Shown: positions 25,489-34,259, counted from the stretch's first letter. The stretch is DNA of 64,000 bases from FEN-1191 sp964528845 (GCA_964528845.1 CAZGVE010000011.1:1-64000), one strand, 5' to 3'. Translations and numbers: made by a program. Notes: a model not told the origin generated them from the letters alone.

Positions 25489-26942
25489 TGCTGGTCCTCG
25501 ACCATGATCGCGCGGGCGGGTACTGGGGCGCGGTGTATGTGTTCACCGCGATCAAGGGGCTGCAGGTGATCATCGACGGCCCCGTGGGCTGCGAAAACCT
25601 GCCCGTCACCTCGGTGCTGCACTACACCGATGCGTTGCCGCCGCACGAGCTTCCGATCGTCGTGACCGGACTGTCCGAGGAGGAACTCGGCCAGCACGGG
25701 ACTGAAGGGGCGATGAAGCGCGCGCACCGCACGCTCGACCCGGAACTGCCGAGCGTCGTGGTGACCGGCTCGATTGCCGAGATGATCGGCGGTGGCGTGA
25801 CCCCCGAAGGCACCAACATCCAGCGCTTCCTGCCGCGGACCATCGACGAGGACCAATGGCAGAGTGCTGATCGCGCGATGTGCTGGCTGTGGACGCAGTA
25901 CGGCAAGAAGCGCATCGCGCCGCGCAAGCCACGGGCTCCCGGCGAGAAGCCGCGCGTGAACCTGATCGGACCCATCTACGGCTATTTCAACACCTGGTCG
26001 GACCTGGCTGAAATGCGGCGCCTGATCGAGGGTATCGGTGCCGAGATCAACATGGTGTTTCCGCTCGGGAGCCACCTGGCCGACGTGGCGAAGCTCGCCG
26101 ATGCCGACGTCAATATCTGCATGTATCGCGAATTCGGCCGGCTGCTGTGCGAGACCCTGGAGCGTCCGTACCTGCAGGCGCCGATCGGCCTCTACAGCAC
26201 GACCAAGTTCCTCGTGAAGCTCGGAGAATTGCTGGACGTGGATCCCCAGCCGTTCATCGAACGCGAGAAGCACACCACGATCAAGCCGCTGTGGGACCTG
26301 TGGCGCTCGGTGACCCAGGACTTCTTCGGCACGGCGAGCTTCGGCATCGTCGCCTCGGAGACCTACGCACGCGGCGTGCGCAATTTTCTCGAGAGCGAGA
26401 TGGGTATGCCCTGCACCATCAGCGTCTCGAGGCGCGCCGGCGTCAAGCCGGACAACGCCGCCGTGCGTGCGCAGCTGCGTGCCCGTGCGCCGCTGATCAT
26501 GTTCGGCAGCTACAACGAGCGCATGTACCTCGCCGAAGCGGGGGCGCGCAGCGTTTTCATTCCGGCGTCGTTTCCCGGGGCGGTCGTGCGCCGCCACACC
26601 GGTACGCCGTTCATGGGCTACAGCGGGGCCACCTTCCTGATACAGGAGGTCTGCAACGCGCTGTTCGATGCGCTGTTCCACATCCTCCCGCTCGGCACCG
26701 ATCTGGATCGCGTCGAGCCGACTCCGACACGCATGCATCGCGAGCTTCCCTGGAGCGAATCGGCGAAGGCAATGCTCGACCGGATCCTCGAATCCGAGCC
26801 GGTGCTGGTCCGCATTTCAGCGGCCAAGCGCCTGCGCGATGCGGCCGAACGGGCTGCGCAGCAGGCGGGGGAGTCCGAGGTCACGATCGAACGGTTGCGC
26901 GGCGTACATGGCGGCGCGATACCGCAGCGGGAGCTCGCATGA
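25488..26942 (+). CDS. bchZ: Chlorophyllide a reductase subunit Z
   Basis: Predicted 484-residue NifK-like subunit of chlorophyllide a reductase. It has the N-terminal cluster-binding DGPVGCENLPVTSVLHYTD and the later segments LIGPIYGYFNTWSDL and TPFMGYSGATFLIQEV. The ATG overlaps the bchY stop. It is followed directly by the puf genes, the usual bchCXYZ-puf superoperon arrangement. Confidence 0.97.
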   Translation: MLVLDHDRAGGYWGAVYVFTAIKGLQVIIDGPVGCENLPVTSVLHYTDALPPHELPIVVTGLSEEELGQHGTEGAMKRAHRTLDPELPSVVVTGSIAEMIGGGVTPEGTNIQRFLPRTIDEDQWQSADRAMCWLWTQYGKKRIAPRKPRAPGEKPRVNLIGPIYGYFNTWSDLAEMRRLIEGIGAEINMVFPLGSHLADVAKLADADVNICMYREFGRLLCETLERPYLQAPIGLYSTTKFLVKLGELLDVDPQPFIEREKHTTIKPLWDLWRSVTQDFFGTASFGIVASETYARGVRNFLESEMGMPCTISVSRRAGVKPDNAAVRAQLRARAPLIMFGSYNERMYLAEAGARSVFIPASFPGAVVRRHTGTPFMGYSGATFLIQEVCNALFDALFHILPLGTDLDRVEPTPTRMHRELPWSESAKAMLDRILESEPVLVRISAAKRLRDAAERAAQQAGESEVTIERLRGVHGGAIPQRELA

Positions 26943-27136
26943 AGCTTCCAGGTTCGGCGAACCATCGTGACGGGCACTCCGCCGAAGAGGCCGGTGACCG
27001 CACGGTGCGATCCGAGATCTGTCCGCGCAGCGGACGGATCGGCTTCCGTGGCGGCGTCCGCCGTCACGGTGATCCCGGCCGCGCCGGTCAGCGCGGTCAT
27101 GGCCTTACGGCCAGTTTATGGAGGTTCTATGTCTGA
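26939..27136 (+). CDS. Possible small ORF at the pufQ position (doubtful)
   Basis: A 65-codon frame starts with an ATG overlapping the bchZ stop (ATGA) and runs 8 bases into pufB. The product is basic, rich in Arg and Gly, and has no hydrophobic segment, so it does not look like PufQ, which is a membrane protein in Rhodobacter. The region also contains several hairpins (for example GTCCGC-GCA-GCGGAC at 27021-27035), so it may simply be a structured leader for pufBA. Reported because of its position and coupling signal, not because of homology. Confidence 0.15.
   Translation: MKLPGSANHRDGHSAEEAGDRTVRSEICPRSGRIGFRGGVRRHGDPGRAGQRGHGLTASLWRFYV
27100..27113 (+). promoter_or_regulatory. Hairpin just upstream of pufB
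   Basis: TGGCC-TTAC-GGCCA forms a perfect 5-bp stem with a tetraloop, ending 8 bases before the GGAGG ribosome-binding site of pufB. It may protect or define the 5' end of a processed puf transcript; this is inference. Confidence 0.35.
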
Positions 27137-27281
27137 CGATAAGCGCGGCTCGCTTTCGGGGCTGACGGAGAATGAGGCCAGGGAGTTTCACAAGATCTTC
27201 GTGGGCAGCTTCCTGGCATTCCTGGTCATCGCGATCGTGGCTCACATTCTGGTCTGGCAGTGGCGTCCCTGGCTGCAGTGA
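27129..27281 (+). CDS. pufB: Light-harvesting 1 beta polypeptide
   Basis: Predicted 50-residue LH1 beta subunit with a single transmembrane helix. It has the two conserved His residues (EFHKIF and the bacteriochlorophyll-ligating AHILVWQWRPW). GGAGG lies five bases upstream of the ATG. It binds bacteriochlorophyll a and carotenoid and pairs with PufA in the ring around the reaction centre. Gene order pufB-pufA-pufL-pufM-pufC is standard. Confidence 0.96.
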   Translation: MSDDKRGSLSGLTENEAREFHKIFVGSFLAFLVIAIVAHILVWQWRPWLQ

Positions 27282-27331
27282 AGGGAAATGTTCGCCGAAG
27301 CCTGACAAAGCAACGCAGAGGAGTATAGAAA

Positions 27332-27529
27332 ATGTGGCGTCTTTGGTTATTGTTCGACCCGCGCAGAGCGTTGGTCGCATTGTTCGCCTTCCTGTTCGTA
27401 CTGGCAGTGGTGATTCATTTCATCGTACTCAGCACGGACCGTTTCAACTGGCTCAAGGGACACGCAGGCGCTCCGACAGCTGCGGTGCAACAGCTGTCCT
27501 CGCTGCCAGCGACGGTGAGCTCGAACTAG
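27332..27529 (+). CDS. pufA: Light-harvesting 1 alpha polypeptide
   Basis: Predicted 65-residue LH1 alpha subunit. It has the N-terminal WRLWLLFDPRRAL typical of alpha subunits, one transmembrane helix with the bacteriochlorophyll-ligating His in AVVIHFIVL, and the C-terminal DRFNWL. The C-terminus is extended by about 20 residues rich in Ala, Ser and Val, which may be processed. GAGGAG precedes the ATG. Confidence 0.95.
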   Translation: MWRLWLLFDPRRALVALFAFLFVLAVVIHFIVLSTDRFNWLKGHAGAPTAAVQQLSSLPATVSSN

Positions 27530-27556
27530 CAATAGCGATTGCAGGAAAGCGCCGAT

Positions 27557-27606
27557 GGCAGCGGGCGGACTTTGCGTTCCATTCACGGAACCAACCGTCC
27601 GCTGCC
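27557..27606 (+). promoter_or_regulatory. Strong two-tier hairpin between pufA and pufL
   Basis: An outer stem pairs GGCAG...CGGAC (27557-27570) with GTCCGCTGCC (27597-27606), leaving a small bulge. A perfect inner stem GTTCC-ATTCAC-GGAAC lies at 27576-27591. In Rhodobacter, hairpins in this gap protect pufBA mRNA from 3' decay and raise LH1 over reaction-centre synthesis. The same role is likely here; it could also act as a partial terminator. Confidence 0.7.
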
Positions 27607-27653
27607 TGAAGCGCCAGGTTGGGACCAGCCAACAGCGTTGAGGGGATACAGTC

Positions 27654-28481
27654 ATGGCGATGCTCAGCTTTGAACGGAAATACCGGGTACGTGGCGGAAC
27701 GCTACTCGGCGGCGACCTCTTTGATTTCTGGGTCGGGCCGTTCTACGTCGGCTTCTTCGGTGTCTCCACCATCTTTTTCGCCCTGATCGGCACGATCCTG
27801 CTGGCCTATGGCGCCGCAATCGGGCCGACCTGGAATCTCTGGCAGATCAATATCGCACCGCCCGACATCCGCTATGGCCTGGGCCTCGCCCCGCTGGCGC
27901 AGGGTGGCCTGTGGCAGATCGTCACGGTCTGTGCGGTCGGGGCCTTCGTGTCCTGGGCACTGCGTGAGGTAGAGATCTGCCGCAAGCTCGGAATCGGCTA
28001 CCACGTACCGTTTGCCTTCAGCTTCGCGATTCTGGCCTACGTCACCCTCGAGGTGATCCGGCCGCTGCTGCTCGGTGCCTGGGGACACGGGTTTCCGTAC
28101 GGCATCCTGAGCCACCTCGACTGGGTGTCGAACACCGGCTACCAGTATCTTCATTTCCATTACAACCCGGCGCACATGCTGGCGATCAGCTTCTTCTTCG
28201 CGACGACCTTCGCGCTGGCGCTGCATGGCGGCGCGGTGCTGTCGGCTGCGAATCCGCCCGCGGGCGAGCCGATGAAGACAGCCGAACACGAGAACACGTA
28301 TTTCCGCGACACGATCGGCTATTCGATCGGTTCGCTCGGGATTCACCGCCTCGGGCTGTTCCTGGCGCTTAGCGCCGTGTTCTTCAGCGCGGTCTGCATA
28401 GTGATCAGCGGACCGTTCTGGACGCGCGGCTGGCCGGAATGGTGGAACTGGTGGCTGAACCTCCCGGTGTGGAGCCACTAG
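27654..28481 (+). CDS. pufL: Photosynthetic reaction centre L subunit
   Basis: Predicted 275-residue L subunit with five transmembrane helices. It carries His residues in positions expected for the special pair and accessory bacteriochlorophyll (ILSHLDW and YNPAHML) and for the non-heme iron (ALALHGG and GSLGIHRLGLF). Length and motifs match type II reaction centres. The gene follows the pufA-pufL hairpin, and GAGGGG precedes the ATG. Confidence 0.97.
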   Translation: MAMLSFERKYRVRGGTLLGGDLFDFWVGPFYVGFFGVSTIFFALIGTILLAYGAAIGPTWNLWQINIAPPDIRYGLGLAPLAQGGLWQIVTVCAVGAFVSWALREVEICRKLGIGYHVPFAFSFAILAYVTLEVIRPLLLGAWGHGFPYGILSHLDWVSNTGYQYLHFHYNPAHMLAISFFFATTFALALHGGAVLSAANPPAGEPMKTAEHENTYFRDTIGYSIGSLGIHRLGLFLALSAVFFSAVCIVISGPFWTRGWPEWWNWWLNLPVWSH

Positions 28482-28550
28482 TCCACCCAAAAAAGAGCAT
28501 TGCGCATGGCACTGAAAAGCAACCGTCGGCGGATCGGGTGAGGAGCTCGT

Positions 28551-29528
28551 ATGGCTGAGTACCAAAATATATTCAACAGGGTGCAGATCCGCTCTCCGGC
28601 GTATCCCGGCACGCCGCTGCCGGGTGGCATCTGGAAGCGGTCAGGGACAGGTTTCTTCAGCAACCTGCTCGGCAAGATCGGCGACTCGCAGGTCGGCCCG
28701 ATCTATCTGGGCACGCTCGGCTTCCTGTCGCTGCTGTGTGGCTTCATCGCCTTCGAGATCATCGGCCTGAACATGCTGGCCCAGGTGCATTGGAGTCCGC
28801 AGCAGTTCCTGAGACAGCTGTTCTGGCTGGCGCTCGAGCCGCCGCCGCCTGCATACGGCTTGCACCTGCCGCCGCTCAACGAAGGCGGCTGGTGGCTCAT
28901 GGCGGGCTTTTTCCTGACCAGCTCGCTGTTGCTGTGGTGGGTCCGGATGTACCGGCGTGCGCGCGCTCTCGGCCTCGGAACCCACGTGGCCTGGGCATTC
29001 GCCGCAGCCATATGGCTGTACCTCGTGCTCGGCTTCATCCGCCCGGTACTGATGGGCAGCTGGGGCGAGGCCGTACCGTTCGGCATCTTCCCGCACCTCG
29101 ACTGGACCGCGGCGTTCTCGATCCGCTACGGCAATCTGTTCTACAACCCTTTCCACATGCTCTCGATCGCGTTCCTGTACGGATCCACGCTGCTGTTTGC
29201 CATGCATGCGGCAACGATTCTCGCGGTGGGCCGCTTCGGCGGTCACCGCGAACTCGAACAGATCGCGGACCGCGGCACGGCTGGTGAACGCGCAGCGCTG
29301 TTCTGGCGCTGGACCATGGGATTCAACGCCACCGTGGAGTCCATCCACCGCTGGGCATGGTGGTTCGCGGTGCTCTGTCCGCTCACAGGCGGCATAGGGA
29401 TCCTGCTGTCCGGTACCGTGGTGGACAACTGGTACCTCTGGTCCGTGAAGCACGGCGTGGCGCCGTTCTACCCGCATGTCTTCCCGACAGTGCCGGATCC
29501 TGCAACCCTACCAGGAGCACCGCGATGA
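28551..29528 (+). CDS. pufM: Photosynthetic reaction centre M subunit
   Basis: Predicted 325-residue M subunit with five transmembrane helices. It has His ligands in FPHLDW and NPFHMLSIA, and iron ligands in LLFAMHAAT, the Glu of RELEQIADRGTAGERA and ESIHRWAWW. The C-terminus is somewhat extended (FPTVPDPATLPG), as in M subunits that contact a bound cytochrome. The stop overlaps pufC (ATGA). Confidence 0.97.
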   Translation: MAEYQNIFNRVQIRSPAYPGTPLPGGIWKRSGTGFFSNLLGKIGDSQVGPIYLGTLGFLSLLCGFIAFEIIGLNMLAQVHWSPQQFLRQLFWLALEPPPPAYGLHLPPLNEGGWWLMAGFFLTSSLLLWWVRMYRRARALGLGTHVAWAFAAAIWLYLVLGFIRPVLMGSWGEAVPFGIFPHLDWTAAFSIRYGNLFYNPFHMLSIAFLYGSTLLFAMHAATILAVGRFGGHRELEQIADRGTAGERAALFWRWTMGFNATVESIHRWAWWFAVLCPLTGGIGILLSGTVVDNWYLWSVKHGVAPFYPHVFPTVPDPATLPGAPR

Positions 29529-30589
29529 ACCGGCGGAATACACTTCCTTGCCTGGTGGCCATGGTTGGCTCGGCGCTGCTGCTCAGCGCCTGCGAGCGCC
29601 CGCCGGTCGATACCATCCAGCGCGGCTATCGCGGCCTCGCCATGGGGCTCGTGTACAACCCGCGCTCGCAGGAATCGCTGCAGGCGGCCAATGTCGCACC
29701 AGCGCCGGCCTCGCCCGAGCCTGGCTCGGACGGTCCGACCGCGGGCCAGGTCTACAAGAACGTGCAGGTGCTCAACGATCTGAGTGCCGCGCAGTTCGTC
29801 CGCGTCATGGTGGCGATCACCTCATGGGTCGCGCCGAAGGACCAGGCCTGCGCGTACTGCCATAACGGGGCGGATCTGTCCGCCGATGACAACTATCGCA
29901 AGGTCGTGGCGCGCAAGATGCTGCTGATGGTCCGGCACATCAATTCCGACTGGAAGTCGCACGTCGCCGGAACCGGTGTCACCTGCTATACCTGCCACCG
30001 CGGCAACGGCGTGCCTGCCTACACCTGGTACACCGCTCCTGACACGGCGTCTGGCGTGACCGGTACTCGTGCCGGTCTGCTCCCACCGGCCAGCACGGTC
30101 GCGTGGGCGGCATTGCCCGGCGATCCGTTCACGCCATTCCTGGCGGCGGATCCGCATGAAATCCGCATCGCGTCGCAGACTGCACTGCCCCAGGGAAGCC
30201 GCGTCTCGATCAAGCAGACCGAGTGGACCTACGGGCTGATGATGCACATCTCGAATGCGCTGGGTGTGAATTGCACGTTCTGCCACAACAGCCGTTCATT
30301 CACCGCGTGGGATCAGAGCACGCCGCAGCGCGCGACCGCGTGGTACGGCATCCGGATGGTGCGCGACGTCAACGTCAACTTCCTGAACTCCCTGACCGCG
30401 ACCTTCCCGGCTGATCGGAAGGGACCGCTCGGCGATGTCGCGAAGGTGAATTGCGAGACCTGCCACCAGGGCGTGTACAAGCCGCTCTATGGTGTAAGCA
30501 TGCTCAAGGACTATCCGGAGCTGGTCGGCAAGCCGCAGGATACGGCGGCGTCGGCCGCTCCCGCAGCTGGGGCACCAGCGCCGAATTAG
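29525..30589 (+). CDS. pufC: Reaction centre tetraheme cytochrome c subunit
   Basis: Predicted 354-residue periplasmic lipoprotein that re-reduces the photo-oxidised special pair. It has a signal peptide with a lipobox (LLLSAC) and four c-type heme motifs, CAYCH, CYTCH, CTFCH and CETCH. Met residues in helices ahead of the heme motifs (KMLLMVRHIN, YGLMMHISN) are expected axial ligands. The C-terminal tail is Ala/Pro-rich. The HiPIP encoded at 55720-56061 is a likely donor. Its stop overlaps that of the convergent DsbA-like gene. Confidence 0.97.
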   Translation: MNRRNTLPCLVAMVGSALLLSACERPPVDTIQRGYRGLAMGLVYNPRSQESLQAANVAPAPASPEPGSDGPTAGQVYKNVQVLNDLSAAQFVRVMVAITSWVAPKDQACAYCHNGADLSADDNYRKVVARKMLLMVRHINSDWKSHVAGTGVTCYTCHRGNGVPAYTWYTAPDTASGVTGTRAGLLPPASTVAWAALPGDPFTPFLAADPHEIRIASQTALPQGSRVSIKQTEWTYGLMMHISNALGVNCTFCHNSRSFTAWDQSTPQRATAWYGIRMVRDVNVNFLNSLTATFPADRKGPLGDVAKVNCETCHQGVYKPLYGVSMLKDYPELVGKPQDTAASAAPAAGAPAPN

Positions 30590-31101
30590 CCCCGACGCAG
30601 CGCCGTGAGCAGACTGTCCGCGTCCCAGGGACCGTCGTGCCGCGCGCCATTGATGAAGAAGCAGGGCGTGCCGTTCACACCGCTGCGCACGCCACTGCGG
30701 AAACTGCGGTTTACCGCCGCGGCGTACTGTCCGGCGAGCGTTGCCTCGATCAATGCCTGATCCAGGCCGATATCCAGTGCCGCCCTCGCGAGGCTCGCAT
30801 CATCGAGGGAATCCTGATGCGTATAGAGCCAGTCGTGCATCTGCCAGAAGCTCCCGACCGTCGCCGCGGCCTCGGCGAATTCTGCGGCGCGTTCCGCGTG
30901 CGGGTGGGCGCTCTTGAGCGGGAAGTGACGGAATACCAGGCATAGCGCAGCGCCCATGGCGCGCTGCACCGCCTTGACTTCCGGGTAGGCCTGCCCGCAA
31001 TAAGGGCACTCGAAGTCGCCGTACTCGACCAGGACGAGACCGCCGTCGAGCGGTCCCTGATGGTGATCCGACGCTCCGACCTCAGGAGTCAGCCTGCTCA
31101 T
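30586..31101 (-). CDS. DsbA-family thioredoxin-fold protein
   Basis: Predicted 171-residue thioredoxin-fold protein with redox motif Cys32-Pro-Tyr-Cys35 (YGDFECPYCGQAYP), a DsbA-like helical insertion and a cis-Pro loop (NGTPCFFING) containing a further Cys. No signal peptide is visible, so it is probably cytoplasmic. The ATG at 31101 is chosen; the frame can extend upstream into dps. It follows dps by 19 bases on the same strand, suggesting a stress-related operon. The substrate is unknown. Confidence 0.85.
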   Translation of the reverse strand: MSRLTPEVGASDHHQGPLDGGLVLVEYGDFECPYCGQAYPEVKAVQRAMGAALCLVFRHFPLKSAHPHAERAAEFAEAAATVGSFWQMHDWLYTHQDSLDDASLARAALDIGLDQALIEATLAGQYAAAVNRSFRSGVRSGVNGTPCFFINGARHDGPWDADSLLTALRRG

Positions 31102-31120
31102 GCGATGCAGACCCGGGGCT

Positions 31121-31669
31121 TCAATGCCCGCCGCCATCGCCGCGCCGGCTCGATTCGAACAGAAACCAGGTGCGACGCTCGGTCTCGTCGATCCAGACCT
31201 CGATCAGGCTGGCCGTCGCGATGTCGCGGTGCTCCTCGCACACGTTGTGCACTTCGCGCAGGCGACCCGCGAGGTCCTGGTTGTCCTGACGCAGCTCGGC
31301 AAGCATGTCGAGCGGCTCGACGTACGCCGCGTCGTTGTCCAGCACGCGTTGCGTGCGCGCAATGTGCCCGATGGATCGGAGGGTCGAGCCGCCGAGCTTG
31401 CGGATACGCTCGGCGATCGGGTCGGTCATCGCATAGAGCTGATCGGCCTGCTCGTCGAGCAGCAGATGGTAGTCGCGGAAATGTGGCCCGCTCATATGCC
31501 AGTGGAAATTCTTGGTCTTCAGGTACAGCGCGAACACATCAGCCAGGATGGCGTTCATGCCCGCGGCTATGTCGCGGGTCGCGGCCGCCTTCAGATCGGT
31601 CGGTGTGCCGAGCGGCGCGGCTTGCCGGGCTTTCAGTGCTGCGCGCCGGGCTTTGAGCTTCTCATCCAT
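31121..31669 (-). CDS. dps: Dps-family DNA-binding ferritin-like protein
   Basis: Predicted 182-residue Dps miniferritin. The intersubunit ferroxidase site is in TKNFHWHMSGPHFRDYH and LLLDEQADQLYAMTD, and a Lys/Arg-rich N-terminal tail (EKLKARRAALKARQ) could bind DNA. It protects against iron and peroxide, which fits a phototroph exposed to oxygen, though the gene is not specific to photosynthesis. It is upstream of the DsbA-like gene. Confidence 0.93.
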   Translation of the reverse strand: MDEKLKARRAALKARQAAPLGTPTDLKAAATRDIAAGMNAILADVFALYLKTKNFHWHMSGPHFRDYHLLLDEQADQLYAMTDPIAERIRKLGGSTLRSIGHIARTQRVLDNDAAYVEPLDMLAELRQDNQDLAGRLREVHNVCEEHRDIATASLIEVWIDETERRTWFLFESSRRGDGGGH

Positions 31670-31763
31670 GACCCCTCCCTGATGCGATGCTCGCGCAGTC
31701 GCGCGAACCGGTACATTAGCGCTGCGGAGCAGCGCAGCGCCTGCTGCTGGCGCCCGGCCTGAT

Positions 31764-31779
31764 GTAGGAGAAATCCTAC
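31764..31779. repeat. Short perfect inverted repeat between dps and an MFS gene
   Basis: GTAGGA-GAAA-TCCTAC forms a 6-bp stem with a GAAA tetraloop, upstream of dps and just after the MFS gene. It could be a small terminator of the MFS transcript or a dispersed hairpin; a CCTAC/GTAGG pair also occurs at 2035-2054. Confidence 0.35.
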
Positions 31780-31786
31780 GCGCCGT

Positions 31787-33079
31787 CTAGCGGTGATCGA
31801 AGCGCACACGCGGGCGACCGGATTCGAATCGGACGCGCAGGTGGCGATATAGGACCAGGTACCAGATACCGATGAGCGCCGCTGCAAATCCGGACGCTGC
31901 ACCGACGCCCAGCGCCCAGCGCGGACCGGCGACATCGGCCACCCAGCCGACGATCGGTGCGCCGATCGGTGTGCCGCCCAGGGCAATCGCGAGCATCATC
32001 GCCATCACGCGTCCTCGCATAACCGATTCAGTCGAGATCTGCAGCAGGCCCGTGGTTGAGGTCGTGAAGGTCTGCAGTGACAGGCCGCTGACCAGCAGGC
32101 CCAGGCCGAACAACCGGTAGTTGGGCATTACAGATGCCAGCGCGCAGCCGCAGCCAAAGAGTGCCGCCGCGCCGATCAGCACCGAGACATGGGGCTTGGC
32201 GCGGCGCGCGGACAGCAGGGCGCCGGCGACAGAGCCCACCGCCATCGCCGATGTCAGCAGGCCGTACTGTCCGGCTCCGGCATGAAATACCGTGACCGAC
32301 ATCGTGGAGATGAAGATCGGAAAATTGACGCCGAAGGTTCCGATCACGAACAGCATCGCCAGCACTGTCATGAGCTCCGGTCGCTGCCGGACGTAGCGGA
32401 AGCCATCGGCGAGACTGCCGCGGCTGCCCACGACCTGTTTGCGGTGGAGTTCATCGACCCGCAGCAGCGACAGCGAACTGAGCACCGCGATGAACGACGC
32501 TGCATTCACCAGGAATGCCCATCCGGTGCCGACTCCAGCGATCAATACTCCGGCGATCGCCGGGCCGATCAGGCGCGCGGCATTGAAAGAGGTGGAATTG
32601 AGAGCCACGGCATTCGGCAGGTCTTCCTCGCCGACGAGTTCGGAGACGAAGGTGTGGCGCGCCGGCCCGTCGAAGGCCGTGACGCAGCCTTGCACGAACG
32701 CGAACACATAGACGTGCCAGAGCCGCACCAGTCCGGTGACCGTGAGCACACCCAGGCCCAACGCGAGCATGGCCATGGCTGCCTGGGTCGCGAACAGGAG
32801 CTTGCGGCGATCGATGTGGTCGGCCGCATAACCGGTGAGCGGCAGCAGCGGCAGCTGAGGTCCGAACTGCAGCGCCATCACGATCCCGACGGCAGTTGCG
32901 TTGTGAGGGGTCAACCCGGTGAGCACGAGCCAGTCCTGGGCGACCCGCTGCATCCAGGTGCCGACGTTGGACACGATGGCCCCGATAGCCCAGACGCGGT
33001 AGTTGAACCCGCGCAAGGAACGGAACGTGGTTCGCACCGCCTCTAGCGACCTGTACGCCGATCTGTAAGGGCGATGCAC
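31787..33079 (-). CDS. MFS transporter (EntS/MFS_3-like)
   Basis: Predicted 430-residue inner-membrane transporter with about 12 hydrophobic segments. It has the N-terminal region SNVGTWMQRVAQDWLVL and the loop motif GYAADHIDRRKLL typical of the MFS_3 (enterobactin-exporter-like) group. It is not related to the PucC-type proteins elsewhere in the window. The substrate is unknown. It sits in the reverse-strand block separating puf from puh. Confidence 0.85.
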   Translation of the reverse strand: MHRPYRSAYRSLEAVRTTFRSLRGFNYRVWAIGAIVSNVGTWMQRVAQDWLVLTGLTPHNATAVGIVMALQFGPQLPLLPLTGYAADHIDRRKLLFATQAAMAMLALGLGVLTVTGLVRLWHVYVFAFVQGCVTAFDGPARHTFVSELVGEEDLPNAVALNSTSFNAARLIGPAIAGVLIAGVGTGWAFLVNAASFIAVLSSLSLLRVDELHRKQVVGSRGSLADGFRYVRQRPELMTVLAMLFVIGTFGVNFPIFISTMSVTVFHAGAGQYGLLTSAMAVGSVAGALLSARRAKPHVSVLIGAAALFGCGCALASVMPNYRLFGLGLLVSGLSLQTFTTSTTGLLQISTESVMRGRVMAMMLAIALGGTPIGAPIVGWVADVAGPRWALGVGAASGFAAALIGIWYLVLYRHLRVRFESGRPRVRFDHR

Positions 33080-33183
33080 ATCAGGGCGACGCGGGGGTAC
33101 GGGGAGACGGCGGGCATCGGGTTCGACTAGACCACGACGCCGGAATCAGAGTCAATCAGGTCACGGCTTCCGGAGCGCCGAAG

Positions 33184-34095
33184 CTACGGCAGCAGTTTGA
33201 GCTGGTGGGCAATATGCATCGACTCCGCAACCAGGCCGGCCACCCGATGGTGCCACGGCTGTTCCGGACCGGAATTGGGCGTCGGGCCGAGTTCCGCGCA
33301 GTGCGCGGAAAGGTGGCGCAGCAGATCGTCGGCATCCGCATCGCCATCCGCCAGGGCATTATCCCTCGACAGCAATGACATGCTCAGCTTATCGGCCCAT
33401 TGCACGATCCGGACCAGGTCCGGGACTTCCGGACCCTGCTCGGGCAGCGCGTCGTGATGGCGCCGCACGACCTCGCCGATGCTGGCCGGCAGCGACCATT
33501 TCCTGCAGGCGTACCAGCCGAGCATGGCGTGGTCATGGCCCAGCGTCCCGCGCTCGATCGCCACCAGTTCGGCCGGCGATGCCCAATGTAATCCCTCGAC
33601 CCGGCGTAGATCGCCGGGTGACTCCTCCAGCTGCACGAATCTGCCAATGTCATGCAGCAGGCCGCAGACATAGGCGCGCTCCGCGCTGGGGCGCAGGGCG
33701 GAGATTTCCTTGCAGAACATCCTTGCGAACAAAGCGGTCTGCAGCGAATGGATCCAGAGAAACCGCTGCGCTATGGAATTCGGTTCAAACACCTTGACCA
33801 CGGCGAGTGCCAGCACCAGCCGCGCACATTGCTCGGAGCCCAGCCTCATGACCGCCTGGTGCAGGGTTACGATCGGGATCGTCGGCGCGCTGAACGCGGA
33901 ATTCGCGTAGCCGAGCACGCGCACCGCAAACGGGGGATCGTGCTCCGCCAGGCGCACCAGTCGATCGAAATAGTCGTCCGAGTCCGGATTCAGGCTCAGC
34001 ACCTCGCTCACGACCGCCGGGAGCAGCGGCAGATGCTCGAGCGTGCGTTCGAACTCTTCGCTGGTCGTGGAGGCGGAATGGGCCGTGTGCTGCAT
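33184..34095 (-). CDS. HDOD domain protein
   Basis: Predicted 303-residue protein with an HDOD domain (from LEHLPLLPAVVSEVLSL onward), retaining an HD-like pair in CGLLHDIGRF and a late RRHHDALPE. HDOD proteins are usually non-enzymatic signalling modules; the partner here is unknown. The start is uncertain: the ATG at 34095 begins near the domain, but the frame stays open to an ATG at 34230, and neither has a good ribosome-binding site. The adjacent puhE lies upstream on the same strand. Confidence 0.82.
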   Translation of the reverse strand: MQHTAHSASTTSEEFERTLEHLPLLPAVVSEVLSLNPDSDDYFDRLVRLAEHDPPFAVRVLGYANSAFSAPTIPIVTLHQAVMRLGSEQCARLVLALAVVKVFEPNSIAQRFLWIHSLQTALFARMFCKEISALRPSAERAYVCGLLHDIGRFVQLEESPGDLRRVEGLHWASPAELVAIERGTLGHDHAMLGWYACRKWSLPASIGEVVRRHHDALPEQGPEVPDLVRIVQWADKLSMSLLSRDNALADGDADADDLLRHLSAHCAELGPTPNSGPEQPWHHRVAGLVAESMHIAHQLKLLP

Positions 34096-34259
34096 CAGGA
34101 GTGGCCGGTGTGCTCTGGACGGGGATCCGGTTGACAGAATGGGCGCGTGGCTGCCGCCGCGGGTGGCTGCGGTTCTCCAATCCCACGCGTGGCGGGAGTG
34201 CAGCGCACGATTCTGCGATGCGCGTCGCATCGCCTGACCGGTCCGGTACGCTGCCGGGC

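Noticed and set aside
26939..27136. Naming the small frame after bchZ as pufQ
   Set aside because: No hydrophobic segment or recognisable PufQ residues; kept only as a doubtful ORF.
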